From Clostridiales bacterium (lineage in GTDB: Bacteria > Bacillota > Clostridia > Oscillospirales > CAG-272): a stretch of DNA of 43,991 nt. This document shows positions 1 to 8,233 of this stretch, piece after piece. The stretch is from contig DPGD01000021.1 in the NCBI GenBank assembly GCA_003522145.1, positions 1-43,991 of the forward strand, given 5' to 3'. The translations under genes and the position numbers were made by a program. Positions within the stretch are counted from its first letter, which is position 1; every line of letters begins with the position of its first letter. Under the pieces are notes generated by a model. It was given only the letters and a program-made list of their open reading frames with translations. It did not search any database and was not told the origin of the DNA.

Positions 1-22
1 TCTCCTTTTCAATGTTTTTCAT
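1..22 (-). CDS. possible 5' end of the gene downstream of the LytTR regulator (cut by window edge)
   Basis: An ATG on the minus strand at 22-20 opens a frame reading MKNIEKE before the window ends. It lies 22 bases after the LytTR stop codon. Only a weak purine-rich stretch precedes it. In Clostridia, short LytTR regulators of this kind are often followed by a DUF3021 membrane protein, and a basic, amphipathic start would fit that. Seven codons cannot establish it. Confidence 0.3.
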
Positions 23-44
23 TATTGTTTGATTTTCCCGCTTT

Positions 45-518
45 TTACCGATATGCCGTTCCGAGATGAATCTCGTTCAGACGCTCCCGAAAGGGTTTAT
101 AGTACATTCTGGAGACATAAACCTTTTTGACGCTTCCGGCAAAAAAGACCTCACAAATTCCGGTCAGTTCTCTATGAAGGGAGGAGACCTTGTTCAGGTT
201 CAGAATACAGGATTTGGATCCTCGGAAAAAGCAGGGGGGAAGGGAAGAGGTCAACTCCGACAGGGTCTTGTCGGTGTAAAACATCCCATCGCCGGTATGG
301 GCCGCCGTGCGGCCATCCTGCGCTTCAAAAAAGAGGATGTTTTTCAGAGGAATGAAATACTCCCTCTCGGCAAGAGTCAGAAGGATCTCTTCCGACACCG
401 GGGATTTTCCTTCCAGTAAGCGAACCAGTTGCTGAATTTCCGGCGTCAGGCTGTTACAGCGGATGATGACCTCGGTTTGGGCAGTTTCATCGGTTTCGAT
501 CCGGATTTTTGGCTGCAC
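45..518 (-). CDS. LytTR-family DNA-binding transcriptional regulator
   Basis: A 157-residue stand-alone LytTR regulator with no receiver domain. The second half, from about residue 55, has the LytTR fold: strand-forming REYFIPLKNILFFEA, then GRTAAHTG, a helix DKTLSELTSSL, and the hallmark FFRGSKSCILNLNKV. Such proteins bind direct repeats in promoters and often control a neighbouring membrane protein. I place the start at GTG 518 rather than the ATG at 536, because AAAGGAGGG sits 6 bases before this GTG and lies inside the longer frame. It has its own promoter (548-576) and probably runs into another gene leaving the window. The family assignment is firm. The target is unknown. Confidence 0.85.
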   Translation of the reverse strand: MQPKIRIETDETAQTEVIIRCNSLTPEIQQLVRLLEGKSPVSEEILLTLAEREYFIPLKNILFFEAQDGRTAAHTGDGMFYTDKTLSELTSSLPPCFFRGSKSCILNLNKVSSLHRELTGICEVFFAGSVKKVYVSRMYYKPFRERLNEIHLGTAYR

Positions 519-547
519 ATTTTTCCCTCCTTTCATTTTTCGTCCCC

Positions 548-576
548 AGTATACAAAAATCGGGAGTGCTTGTCAA
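548..576 (-). promoter_or_regulatory. sigma-A promoter of the LytTR gene
   Basis: On the minus strand, TTGACA (576-571) and TATACT (553-548) are separated by 17 bases. The GTG start of the LytTR gene lies about 30 bases downstream of the -10 box. Confidence 0.75.
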
Positions 577-677
577 CAGTTTTGGGGTAAGAAGGCGAAA
601 TTTGCACCCAAGTGGTCGTATTTTGCCTATAAAGGTCTGTAAATTGCTTGAATACGGACGAAGGGAGAACACGGATA

Positions 678-686
678 TGCTATAAT
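678..686 (+). promoter_or_regulatory. extended -10 element, possible small-RNA promoter
   Basis: TG-C-TATAAT at 678-686 fits an extended -10 element on the plus strand. There is no recognisable -35 box. No open frame follows before the hairpin at 757-785, so a transcript of roughly 95 nt would contain only structured RNA. Confidence 0.35.
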
Positions 687-692
687 TGCCAA

Positions 693-785
693 AATCGGGT
701 CTTCAAAAAGGCCGATTCCTGTGTCTTTGAAGAGGACAGAAAATTGTCAAAAAATGAAAAAAGGATGGGAAAGACCCATCCTTTT
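693..785 (+). ncRNA. candidate small structured RNA
   Basis: AATCGG (693-698) can pair with CCGATT (712-717). TCTTCAAA (700-707), inside that loop, can pair with TTTGAAGA (726-733), which gives an H-type pseudoknot. The segment runs from an extended -10 box to a terminator-like hairpin. The plus-strand U-run after the hairpin is short, because that hairpin is better suited to the minus strand. It matches no riboswitch class that I recognise. This is inference from complementarity only. Confidence 0.25.
757..785 (-). terminator. terminator of tRNA-Thr
   Basis: An 11-bp stem (759-769 with 775-785) around GGATGGG/CCCATCC has a 5-nt loop. On the minus strand it is followed by a T-rich tail (TTTTTTCATTTTTT). 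It lies 5 bases beyond the CCA end of the tRNA. Confidence 0.8.
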
Positions 786-789
786 ATCA

Positions 790-865
790 TGGAGCTGGTG
801 AACGGATTTGAACCATCGACCTGCTGATTACGAATCAGCTGCACTACCGGCTGTGCTACACCAGC
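790..865 (-). tRNA. tRNA-Thr (anticodon CGT)
   Basis: This is a 76-nt cloverleaf on the minus strand. The acceptor stem is GCTGGTG paired with CACCAGC. The D-stem is GCAC/GTGC. The anticodon stem GCTGA/TCAGC encloses loop TTCGTAA, giving anticodon CGT (reads ACG, threonine). The T-loop is TTCAAAT. The discriminator base is T and CCA is encoded in the gene (790-792). It has its own promoter and terminator, so it is a single-gene unit. Confidence 0.95.
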
Positions 866-877
866 ACGAAATTCCGC

Positions 878-906
878 TTGCTTTTAAAAAACAAGTGTGT
901 TATAAT
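878..906 (+). promoter_or_regulatory. probable promoter of rsmA
   Basis: TTGCTT (878-883) and a perfect TATAAT (901-906) are 17 bases apart on the plus strand. The -10 box is about 75 bases before the rsmA GTG. It sits between the tRNA promoter and the tRNA body, so the two units overlap divergently. Confidence 0.6.
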
Positions 907-916
907 GACAAGCGTG

Positions 917-945
917 ATTGTATCACAAGAAAACCTGTTTGTCAA
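917..945 (-). promoter_or_regulatory. promoter of tRNA-Thr
   Basis: On the minus strand, TTGACA (945-940), a 17-base spacer and TACAAT (922-917) form a near-consensus promoter. The tRNA 5' end lies about 50 bases downstream. Confidence 0.75.
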
Positions 946-981
946 GAGATTTTTTATTTTTTTCCGGTAAGGAGATTTTGG

Positions 982-1884
982 GTGGACGAAATACGGCTGA
1001 CGGACCGGGCGTTTTTAAGAGAGACCATGCAGCGCTTCGGTATTGTGACGAAAAAGAAATACGGGCAGAATTTTCTCATAAACGAAGCGATTCCCCGGCG
1101 CATCGCCCTGGAAGGGTGTCCGAATCCTTGCGACGGGGTGCTTGAAATCGGGCCGGGTATGGGTACTCTGACCTATGAACTGTGCAAAAGGGCAAAAAAG
1201 GTGGTGGCTCTGGAAATTGATAAGACCCTTCTGCCGGTGCTGGAGTATACATTGGGGGCGTTTTCCAATGTGAAGGTGCTGTTGCAGGATGCTTTGCAAA
1301 CCGATTTAGCCGCACTGTGCAAGGAAGAATTCTCCGATTGCGACGGGATTCGGGTCTGTGCGAATCTGCCTTATTACATCACCACGCCGGTTCTGATGTA
1401 TCTGCTGGAAAGCGGGGTTCCCTTCAAAAGTGTGACCGTGATGGTCCAGAAGGAGGTGGCCGACCGGTTTACGGCCAAGGCGGGAAGTAGTGACTACGGT
1501 GCGATCACGGCGGCGGTGGGGTATTTCGGCCGGGCAGAGAAGCTCTTCATCGTTTCCCCCGGCTCCTTTCTCCCGGCGCCCAGCGTGGAAAGCTGTGTGA
1601 TCCGGATCGATATTCACCGGGAGAATCCTTATGCGGAGTGCGACAGAGCCCTGCTGATGTCTTTAATCAAGGCGGCATTCGGGCAGCGCCGGAAGACCTT
1701 GAATAACACCTTGAAGGGAATTCTGCAGGAAGAAGAACGGGAATGGCTGCCCGGCCTGCTTGCCGAAATGGGCTTTCCTCCGGATGTGCGGGGGGAGCGG
1801 CTGGATATTTCCGACTATGCCGTTCTCTGCAGAGCGCTGCAGAAAAAAAGGGCAGAGCAGGGTTCGCCACAGGGCATTGTGTAA
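982..1884 (+). CDS. rsmA: 16S rRNA (adenine1518-N6/adenine1519-N6)-dimethyltransferase
   Basis: RsmA/KsgA dimethylates two adjacent adenines in the 3' terminal hairpin of 16S rRNA during 30S maturation, using S-adenosylmethionine. The 300-residue protein has the usual length. It shows the N-terminal KKKYGQNFLIN segment, SAM motif I EIGPGMGTLT, the acidic ALEID loop, catalytic motif IV NLPYYI, and the C-terminal FGQRRKTL signature. The open frame extends upstream through the tRNA gene, so that part is not coding. I chose GTG 982 because AAGGAG (969-974) lies 7 bases before it and the protein then begins at the conserved LTD-x-x-FL region. The gene stands alone and precedes pckG. Confidence 0.95.
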   Translation: MDEIRLTDRAFLRETMQRFGIVTKKKYGQNFLINEAIPRRIALEGCPNPCDGVLEIGPGMGTLTYELCKRAKKVVALEIDKTLLPVLEYTLGAFSNVKVLLQDALQTDLAALCKEEFSDCDGIRVCANLPYYITTPVLMYLLESGVPFKSVTVMVQKEVADRFTAKAGSSDYGAITAAVGYFGRAEKLFIVSPGSFLPAPSVESCVIRIDIHRENPYAECDRALLMSLIKAAFGQRRKTLNNTLKGILQEEEREWLPGLLAEMGFPPDVRGERLDISDYAVLCRALQKKRAEQGSPQGIV

Positions 1885-1910
1885 AAAAATTGTGAAAGAG
1901 AAAATTTCTC

Positions 1911-1939
1911 TTGCAAAATGGAGAAAAATGGTGTACAAT
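1911..1939 (+). promoter_or_regulatory. promoter of pckG
   Basis: TTGCAA (1911-1916), 17 bases and TACAAT (1934-1939) lie between rsmA and pckG. The gene's ATG is about 78 bases downstream of the -10 box. Confidence 0.7.
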
Positions 1940-2017
1940 ACTTTCCGATAGGATCAAAAATTCTTGAAGGAATTCTAATCCGGAAAAAGAAAAATATGAA
2001 GAGAGAGGTATTTCGAC

Positions 2018-3826
2018 ATGTCAAAGTCCTTGACTACCAATAAGTATGTCAATTCCTGGATTGACGAAATCGCATCGATGACCAAGCCCAAGGATATCGT
2101 TTGGATCGACGGTTCCGAGGAGCAGGCCAATGCATTGAGAGAAGAAGCCTGCAGAAACGGCGAGCTGGTGAAGCTGAACGAAGAAAAGCTTCCCAACTGC
2201 TATCTGCGCAGAACCCAGACCAACGATGTGGCCCGGGTTGAGGGCAGAACCTTCATCTGCACCCCCACCAAGGAAGAAGCAGGAAACATCAACAACTGGG
2301 TTGCTCCCGAAGAAATGTATGCAACCCTGAAGAAGCTCTACACCGGCTCCATGGAAGGAAAGACCATGTATGTGATTCCCTATTCCATGGGCGTGGTCGG
2401 TTCTGATTTTGCCAAGATCGGCATCGAATTGACCGACTCGATCTATGTAGTGCTGAACATGCTCATCATGACCAGAGTGGGCAAGAATGTGATCGATGCG
2501 CTGGGCGATTCCAAGGATTTTGTCAAGGGCTTGCACGCCGTTGCCGATTGCGATCCCGACAACAGATATATCACCCACTTCCCCCAGGACAACACCATTA
2601 TGTCCATCAACTCGGAGTACGGCGGAAATGTGCTGCTGGGCAAGAAGTGCTTCGCATTGCGGATTGCTTCCTATCTGGGACGCAAGGAAGGCTGGATGGC
2701 CGAGCACATGCTGATTCTGGGTCTGGAGTACCCCAACGGCGAGATCAAGTATGTCACCGCCGCATTCCCCTCTGCCTGCGGCAAGACCAATCTTGCCATG
2801 CTGATTCCGCCTGAAGTATTCAGAAAACAGGGCTACAAGGTCTGGACCGTGGGCGACGATATTGCCTGGTTGCGTGTGAACAAAGAGGACGGAAGGCTCT
2901 ACGCAGTGAACCCGGAGAACGGTTTCTTCGGCGTGGCTCCCGGCACCAACGAGAAGTCCAACCCGAACGCTCTGCATACCTGCCTGCGGGATACCATCTT
3001 CACCAATGTTTGCTACAACGCCAAGGAGAACACCATTTGGTGGGAAGGACTGGACAATAATCCGCCCACTCCCGAAGACGGAGCAATCAACTGGAAGGGT
3101 GAGCCCTGGGACTACAGAAAGTACGATAAGGCCGACAAGATCAACACCTCCGGTGCTCATCCCAACTCCCGGTTCACGGCTTCTGCCAAGAACTGCCCCT
3201 GCCTGTCTGCGGAGTTTGACTCCCTGAAGGGCGTGCCTGTGACCGCCATCATCTTTGGCGGAAGAAGAGCCAAGACCGCTCCGCTGGTGTACCAGTCCTT
3301 CAACTGGCAGCACGGTGCATTCGTCGGCTCCATCATGGCCTCCGAGACGACGGCCGCAGCCGCAGGTGCCATCGGCGTTGTGCGCCGTGACCCCATGGCG
3401 ATGAGACCCTTCGTCGGCTACAATATGGGTGACTACTGGCAGCACTGGCTCGATATGGGCAAGGTGATTCCCAATGCGCCCAAGATCTTCCATGTGAACT
3501 GGTTCCGTACCGACGACCAGGGCAACTTCATCTGGCCGGGCTTCGGCGACAACATGAGAGTCCTTCTCTGGATTCTTGCCCGTTGCGAGGATAAGGTGGA
3601 CGCTGTGGAAACGCCCATCGGTTATGTTCCCAAGCCCGAAGACATCAACATTGAGGGTCTGAAGGATGTGACGATCGACACGATCAAGGATCTGCTGACC
3701 ATCGACAAGGCTTCCTGGCAGGAGGATATCCTGAACATTCTTGCCTTCTATAATCAGGTGGGCAGCCATGTTCCGAAGGAAATGTATGAAGAACTGGCGG
3801 CTCTTGCTGCAAGATTGGCAAAATAA
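2018..3826 (+). CDS. pckG: phosphoenolpyruvate carboxykinase, GTP-dependent
   Basis: This enzyme interconverts oxaloacetate + GTP with PEP + CO2 + GDP (EC 4.1.1.32) in the cytoplasm. At 602 residues it has the GTP-class length. The GTP-class signatures are present: the substrate loop KIGIELTDSIYVV, the P-loop with reactive cysteine FPSACGKTNLAML, the metal site VGDDIAWL, and FFGVAPGTN. AGAGAGG precedes the ATG by 9 bases. It is monocistronic, with its own promoter and a strong terminator. Together with ppdK (33.8-36.5 kb), it marks an active PEP-pyruvate-oxaloacetate node. Many Firmicutes use the unrelated ATP-type PckA, so the GTP type is notable. The function is secure. The physiological direction (gluconeogenic or CO2-fixing) is not shown by sequence. 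Confidence 0.97.
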   Translation: MSKSLTTNKYVNSWIDEIASMTKPKDIVWIDGSEEQANALREEACRNGELVKLNEEKLPNCYLRRTQTNDVARVEGRTFICTPTKEEAGNINNWVAPEEMYATLKKLYTGSMEGKTMYVIPYSMGVVGSDFAKIGIELTDSIYVVLNMLIMTRVGKNVIDALGDSKDFVKGLHAVADCDPDNRYITHFPQDNTIMSINSEYGGNVLLGKKCFALRIASYLGRKEGWMAEHMLILGLEYPNGEIKYVTAAFPSACGKTNLAMLIPPEVFRKQGYKVWTVGDDIAWLRVNKEDGRLYAVNPENGFFGVAPGTNEKSNPNALHTCLRDTIFTNVCYNAKENTIWWEGLDNNPPTPEDGAINWKGEPWDYRKYDKADKINTSGAHPNSRFTASAKNCPCLSAEFDSLKGVPVTAIIFGGRRAKTAPLVYQSFNWQHGAFVGSIMASETTAAAAGAIGVVRRDPMAMRPFVGYNMGDYWQHWLDMGKVIPNAPKIFHVNWFRTDDQGNFIWPGFGDNMRVLLWILARCEDKVDAVETPIGYVPKPEDINIEGLKDVTIDTIKDLLTIDKASWQEDILNILAFYNQVGSHVPKEMYEELAALAARLAK

Positions 3827-3838
3827 AATCCGGTATAG

Positions 3839-3877
3839 AAAATCCCGCAAACCGATTTTTCGGTCTGCGGGATTTTT
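3839..3877 (+). terminator. terminator of pckG
   Basis: AATCCCGCA plus ACCG pairs with CGGT plus TGCGGGATT around a T-rich loop, followed by TTTTT. It begins 13 bases after the pckG stop. Confidence 0.9.
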
Positions 3878-3993
3878 GTGCAACGGAAGGAAAAGGACGG
3901 TTCCGTATTCCTTTTGTCGGGCATCTCAAGTGGGTCACTGTAAAAAGTTGCAATCTTTTTCCCAATTTTTTCTTGATTTTTTCCCCGGAAGAA

Positions 3994-4023
3994 TTGACAA
4001 AAAGAGAGAGTATATGATACAAT
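3994..4023 (+). promoter_or_regulatory. promoter of the lipid kinase-Nudix-ABC-F operon
   Basis: TTGACA (3994-3999) and TACAAT (4018-4023) are 18 bases apart. The -10 box ends 93 bases before the kinase ATG. Confidence 0.65.
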
Positions 4024-4116
4024 ACATTGGATATATTTGGTGAATTCCCACAGGCGCTTCCATTGCTTTTCCGAAAGCAGAAGGGCATACGCCGGACAAT
4101 AGAAAGAGGTGTAAGC

Positions 4117-5016
4117 ATGAAGTGCGGAAAAATTCTGATGATTGTAAATCCCCGGGCGGGGAAGATGACCTTTCACAACAGTTTCTATGCCGTGATCAAG
4201 ACCCTTTCCTTGGCCGGTTATGAGGTTTCGGTACATTTTACAAGTTGTCCGGGAGACGCTACCGACACGGTGCTCCTTAACGCAAAGAATTACGATATGA
4301 TTCTTGCCTGCGGAGGAGACGGCACTCTGAATGAGGTGCTTACCGGAGTGATGCGTGCGGAAAGGCCTTTGCGCTTGGGGTATATCCCCTGCGGCTCCAC
4401 CAATGATTTTGCGGCAACTCTGGGCATCCCCCAAAAGCCCCAGGAGGCTGTGGGGCAGATTCTGCAAGAGCAGTTCATACAAATGGACCTGGGGAGCTTT
4501 AACGAGCGCTTTTTCACCTATACTGCCTCCTTCGGAGCCTTTACGGCCACTTCCTACGAAACCTCCCAGAATCTGAAGAATGCCCTTGGGCATTTGGCCT
4601 ATGTGCTGAACGGCGCCAAACAGCTGGTGAATATGAAGCGTATTCCCATGCGCATTGAGGCGAAGGAGCACACCGAAGAGGGAGTATACCTTTATGGGGG
4701 TGTTACCAATACCACAACGATCGGCGGGGTCTACTCACTTCCGGAAGAGGAAGTGGAGTTGAACGACGGCAAATTTGAGGTGATGATGGTCCGTTATCCC
4801 AAAACCGTGCCGGAATACACCTCCACTGTGCTGAATCTTGCCGTGCGGAACTACAACGATCCGAATATTCTGTTCTTTCATACCGATCATGTGGTTTTTG
4901 AAAGCACGGAGGCGGTGCCGTTTACCTTGGACGGTGAATTCGGCGGGGATCAGACCAGATGCGAGATTCACTGTCTGCACAATGCCTATACGATTAACGG
5001 CACCCGGGAAAGATAA
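4117..5016 (+). CDS. diacylglycerol/lipid kinase, YegS/DgkB family
   Basis: A 299-residue ATP-dependent lipid kinase of the DAGK catalytic family (YegS/BmrU/DgkB type). Such enzymes phosphorylate diacylglycerol or a related lipid at the inner membrane face. The nucleotide-binding signature GGDGTLNE is at 66-73, and GSTNDFA at 93-99. The C-terminal lobe carries the DGEFGG motif. It starts at ATG 4117 after AAAGAGGTG. The frame is open further upstream, but without a ribosome binding site. The Nudix gene follows after 35 bases. The exact lipid substrate cannot be told from sequence. Recycling of diacylglycerol released by lipoteichoic acid synthesis is one likely role. Confidence 0.88.
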   Translation: MKCGKILMIVNPRAGKMTFHNSFYAVIKTLSLAGYEVSVHFTSCPGDATDTVLLNAKNYDMILACGGDGTLNEVLTGVMRAERPLRLGYIPCGSTNDFAATLGIPQKPQEAVGQILQEQFIQMDLGSFNERFFTYTASFGAFTATSYETSQNLKNALGHLAYVLNGAKQLVNMKRIPMRIEAKEHTEEGVYLYGGVTNTTTIGGVYSLPEEEVELNDGKFEVMMVRYPKTVPEYTSTVLNLAVRNYNDPNILFFHTDHVVFESTEAVPFTLDGEFGGDQTRCEIHCLHNAYTINGTRER

Positions 5017-5051
5017 GGACCTTGCAAAAAAAGGAAGAGAGGAGTGCTCCT

Positions 5052-5555
5052 ATGGAATATCTGGATATTTATGATGAAAATGCCTGCAAAACCGGGAAAA
5101 CCATTATAAGAGGAACACCGGTCAGGCAGGGTGAGTACTCCATGGCCGTTCATTTGTATATCTACAATGCCAAGGGCGAGTTTCTGATTCAGAAGCGTTC
5201 CAAAAATAAAAAATCCTTGCCCGGTATCTGGAGCGTGACCTGCGGCGCCGTTGTTGCCGGAGAAAACAGCTTGCAGGCGGGGATAAGAGAAGCCGAAGAG
5301 GAACTCGGACTGCGGTTGGTTCCCGAACAGCTTCAGATGGTGAGCCGAATCAAAAGACGCCGGAGCTTTATTGACATCTATTTTGTGGAAGAAGACTTTT
5401 CGATCGACCGGTGTGTGTTGCAGGAGGAGGAAGTGGAGGATGTGCGTCTCTGCGGCGGCCGGGAATTGCTGGCGATTATCGGTTCCTCCGAACGGGTCAA
5501 CAGCAGTTATACGGCGGCGGTGGAGCGGGCAATGAAAAAAAGAGGACTTTTATAA
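5052..5555 (+). CDS. Nudix hydrolase
   Basis: A 167-residue Nudix protein. The full Nudix box G-x5-E-x7-RE-x2-EE-x-G runs from G65 to G86 with REAEEELGL at its end. The N-terminal sequence GTPVRQGEYSMAVHLYIYN and IQKRSKNKKSLPGIW resemble the YfcD/isopentenyl-diphosphate-isomerase-like Nudix branch, so the substrate may be a nucleoside diphosphate derivative or prenyl diphosphate. Its specificity is unknown. GAGAGGAG (5037-5044) lies 7 bases before ATG 5052, which rules out the upstream TTG. The stop codon is only 4 bases from the next start, so it is probably translated together with the ABC-F gene. Confidence 0.85.
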   Translation: MEYLDIYDENACKTGKTIIRGTPVRQGEYSMAVHLYIYNAKGEFLIQKRSKNKKSLPGIWSVTCGAVVAGENSLQAGIREAEEELGLRLVPEQLQMVSRIKRRRSFIDIYFVEEDFSIDRCVLQEEEVEDVRLCGGRELLAIIGSSERVNSSYTAAVERAMKKRGLL

Positions 5556-5559
5556 ACAA

Positions 5560-7464
5560 ATGATCGCATTGACTTGTGAATATTTAGGCTTTTCGGTGGG
5601 AGCAAAGACGATTCTCAAGGGTGTTTCCTTTTCTTTGAACGAGGGAGACAAGATGGGAATTGTGGGCGTGAACGGCGCCGGAAAGTCTACACTTTTAAGA
5701 ATGATTGCCGGAACCTGCGAGCCGAGCGAGGGGGCGGTGTATTTACGCAAATCCGCCACACTGGAAATGTTGAACCAGAACGATATGGTGGAGGAGGAAA
5801 AAACGCCTTATGAAGTGCTTCTCTCCTCCTGCACGGAGCTTGGTGACGCAGAGAAAAGACTGGAGGAGCTTTCTTCCCGCATGGTGACGGGAGACGAGGA
5901 GGCTTCTTTATGCTATCACAGCCTTCACGAGCGCTTTCTGGAGCTGGGCGGCTATGAGTATAAGGGGCGGATCAAGGGAATTCTCAGATCCTTGGGCTTT
6001 TCGGAAGAGCAGATGAATACGCCCAGCGGCATTTTGTCCGGGGGGCAAAAAACAAGGCTGGCTCTGGCGAGAATTTTGTACAAATCCCCGGACATACTGA
6101 TTTTGGACGAGCCCACCAACCATTTGGACACGGCAACCCTCGGGTGGCTGGAGGACTATTTGCGGAATTACCGCAAAACCGTCCTGGTGGTGTCTCACGA
6201 CCGGTATTTCCTGGACCGGGTCGTGCAGAAGGTGTTGGATATTGAGTGGGGAAGCGCCAAGCTGTATACAGGCAATTACTCTTCCTTCAAGGAGCAGAAG
6301 GCCAAGAACCGGGAAGTGCAGGAACATCACTTCCGCAATCAGCAGAAGGAGATTGAACGGATCGAAGCCTATATTGCCCTGCAAAAAAGGTGGAATCGGG
6401 AGCGGAATATCATCGCCGCCGAAAGCCGTCAGAAAATGCTGGACCGGATGGAGCGCATCGAGCGTCCGAATGAGGACCCGCGGAATATTCGTTTGACCTT
6501 CCGGGCGGGCATTGAAAGCGGAAACGATGTGCTGAAGGCGCGGGGGCTCTCCAAGTCCTTTTCCGCAAAGAATCTTTTCACAGACCTTTCCTTTGATGTG
6601 AAAAAGGGCGACAGGCTCTTGATTATCGGGCATAACGGTTGCGGCAAATCCACCTTGATGAAGGTGCTTGCGGGCCGGCTGTCCCCCGATTCGGGTTCCT
6701 GCGACTATGGGTATAATCTGACGGTAGGATATTACGATCAGGAAAACCAGAACCTGAATCCTTCAAACACCGTTCTGGATGAGCTTTGGAATTTAAGCCC
6801 GACCATGATCCAGCAGAAGGTTCGTTCCGCCTTGGCGCTCTTCAATTTTACAGGGGAGGATGTGCAAAAGACGGTGTCGGTGCTTTCCGGCGGTGAGCGG
6901 GCAAGGCTGACCTTTGCCAAGCTTATGCTGAAGGAGAACAATCTGCTTCTGCTGGACGAGCCTACGAATCACCTGGACATTGCCTCCAAGGAGGTTTTGG
7001 AGGAGGCCCTTGCCGATTACGACGGAACGGTGCTCTGCGTTTCCCACGACCGGTATTTCATTTCAAGGCTTGCGAATCACATTCTGGATTTTGACGGAGC
7101 AGGCGGTGTTCCTGCCTTTTTTGAGGGGACCTACGAAGAGTATCTCCGGTACAAAAAGCGGCAGGAGGAGAATGCTTCTGAAAAGACAGAAGGGGCAGAA
7201 GAAGAATTTTCCGACCGGAAAAAACAGTATTTGGAGAACAAAAAGAATCAGTCGGAGCTTCGGAAGCTGAGAACGCGCTTGGAAAGGGCAAAAGCGGAGG
7301 CAGAAGCCGCCGAAAAGAAGCTGGAGGAGTTTTCCCTTGAAGAGGAAGGCTGTTGCAGTGACTATGTAAGGCTGTCAGAGATCGGAGCTTTGCGGGAAAA
7401 GACCGAGAACGCCCTTTTGGAGCTTTACGGCGAAATAGAGGACCTTGAAAACAAGCTGAAATAA
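5560..7464 (+). CDS. ABC-F family ATPase
   Basis: A 634-residue soluble protein with two ABC cassettes and no membrane segments. This is the ABC-F arrangement of proteins that act on the ribosome (EttA/Uup/YkpA type). The first cassette has Walker A GVNGAGKST (36-44), signature LSGGQKTRLALA and LILDEPTNHLD. The second has GHNGCGKST, LSGGERARLTFA and LLLDEPTNHLD. Between them lies the charged, helical linker (about 245-300) typical of the family. The last 90 residues are a Lys/Glu-rich coiled coil, as in Uup. The nearest SD-like AGAGG is 14 bases upstream, so translation is probably coupled to the Nudix gene. Whether it is a housekeeping factor or gives antibiotic protection is not decidable here. 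Confidence 0.9.
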   Translation: MIALTCEYLGFSVGAKTILKGVSFSLNEGDKMGIVGVNGAGKSTLLRMIAGTCEPSEGAVYLRKSATLEMLNQNDMVEEEKTPYEVLLSSCTELGDAEKRLEELSSRMVTGDEEASLCYHSLHERFLELGGYEYKGRIKGILRSLGFSEEQMNTPSGILSGGQKTRLALARILYKSPDILILDEPTNHLDTATLGWLEDYLRNYRKTVLVVSHDRYFLDRVVQKVLDIEWGSAKLYTGNYSSFKEQKAKNREVQEHHFRNQQKEIERIEAYIALQKRWNRERNIIAAESRQKMLDRMERIERPNEDPRNIRLTFRAGIESGNDVLKARGLSKSFSAKNLFTDLSFDVKKGDRLLIIGHNGCGKSTLMKVLAGRLSPDSGSCDYGYNLTVGYYDQENQNLNPSNTVLDELWNLSPTMIQQKVRSALALFNFTGEDVQKTVSVLSGGERARLTFAKLMLKENNLLLLDEPTNHLDIASKEVLEEALADYDGTVLCVSHDRYFISRLANHILDFDGAGGVPAFFEGTYEEYLRYKKRQEENASEKTEGAEEEFSDRKKQYLENKKNQSELRKLRTRLERAKAEAEAAEKKLEEFSLEEEGCCSDYVRLSEIGALREKTENALLELYGEIEDLENKLK

Positions 7465-7502
7465 AAGGGGGTACGGAACCAAAAGCGGTCTGTGCCCCTT
7501 TT
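7463..7502 (+). terminator. possible terminator after the ABC-F gene
   Basis: AAAAGGGG pairs with CCCCTTTT around an imperfect inner stem. It overlaps the stop codon. The U-rich tail is mostly part of the stem, so efficiency is uncertain. Confidence 0.45.
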
Positions 7503-7555
7503 GGGTTCATTTAAGGTTTTGAGGATATACTGAAACAGACAAGGGGGGAAATTTT

Positions 7556-8233
7556 ATGCGGTTACTCTTAGCGGAGGATGAAGAAGCATTGTCAAAGGCC
7601 TTGGTGACGATCCTCAAGCACAACAATTACGCAGTAGATGCAGTATTCGACGGGCAGCAGGCTTTGGATTATCTGGAATGCGGCATTTATGACGGACTGA
7701 TTCTCGATTTGATGATGCCGAAGGTTGACGGCATCACGGTGCTGAAGACTATACGCCGGAAGGGAAACAAGATACCCGTTCTGATCCTCACTGCCAAAAG
7801 CGAGGTGGATGACAAGGTGTTCGGTTTGGACTGCGGAGCAGACGATTATCTGACCAAGCCCTTTGTGACCAAGGAACTTCTGGCAAGAATCCGGGCCATG
7901 ACCCGAAGACAGAGCGATCTACAGGATAACGCATTGGTCTACGGGGACTTAAGGCTGGACCGGACTTCCTTTGAACTGATTTCCCAGAAGGGAAAGCTGT
8001 TGCTGACGGCCAAGGAATTTCAGATTATGGAGATGTTCATGATGAATCCCAAATGCATTTTGTCCGCAGAACAGTTGATGGATCGGGTCTGGGGACTGGA
8101 GAGCGAAACCGAAATCAGCGTGGTGTGGACCTATATTTCCTATCTGCGCAAAAAGCTCAAAACCTTGGATTCGTCTGTAACAATCAGAGCGGTGCGCAAT
8201 GTTGGCTATACGCTGGAGGTTCCCGATGCTTAA
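7556..8233 (+). CDS. response regulator, OmpR/PhoB family
   Basis: A 225-residue two-component response regulator. The receiver domain (1-120) has the acidic pair DE at 8-9, the phospho-acceptor D51 in LILDLMMPKVDG, and K101 in LTKPF. A winged-helix DNA-binding domain (about 128-222) ends in the typical RAVRNVGYTLE. A GGGGGG-containing ribosome site is upstream of ATG 7556. TATACT at 7536-7541 could be a -10 box, but no good -35 box accompanies it, as is common for promoters that need an activator. The kinase gene overlaps the end by 8 bases. The surface lipoprotein gene downstream is a plausible but unproven target. Confidence 0.95.
   Translation: MRLLLAEDEEALSKALVTILKHNNYAVDAVFDGQQALDYLECGIYDGLILDLMMPKVDGITVLKTIRRKGNKIPVLILTAKSEVDDKVFGLDCGADDYLTKPFVTKELLARIRAMTRRQSDLQDNALVYGDLRLDRTSFELISQKGKLLLTAKEFQIMEMFMMNPKCILSAEQLMDRVWGLESETEISVVWTYISYLRKKLKTLDSSVTIRAVRNVGYTLEVPDA

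Noticed and set aside
808..981. N-terminal extension of rsmA
   Set aside because: It runs through tRNA-Thr and both promoters. A proper ribosome site and the conserved protein start are at GTG 982.
2021..3883. A 620-codon open frame antisense to pckG
   Set aside because: It mirrors a highly conserved enzyme gene almost end to end, has low-complexity His/Gly/Val-rich content typical of an antisense frame, and matches no family. The open frame follows from codon bias in pckG.
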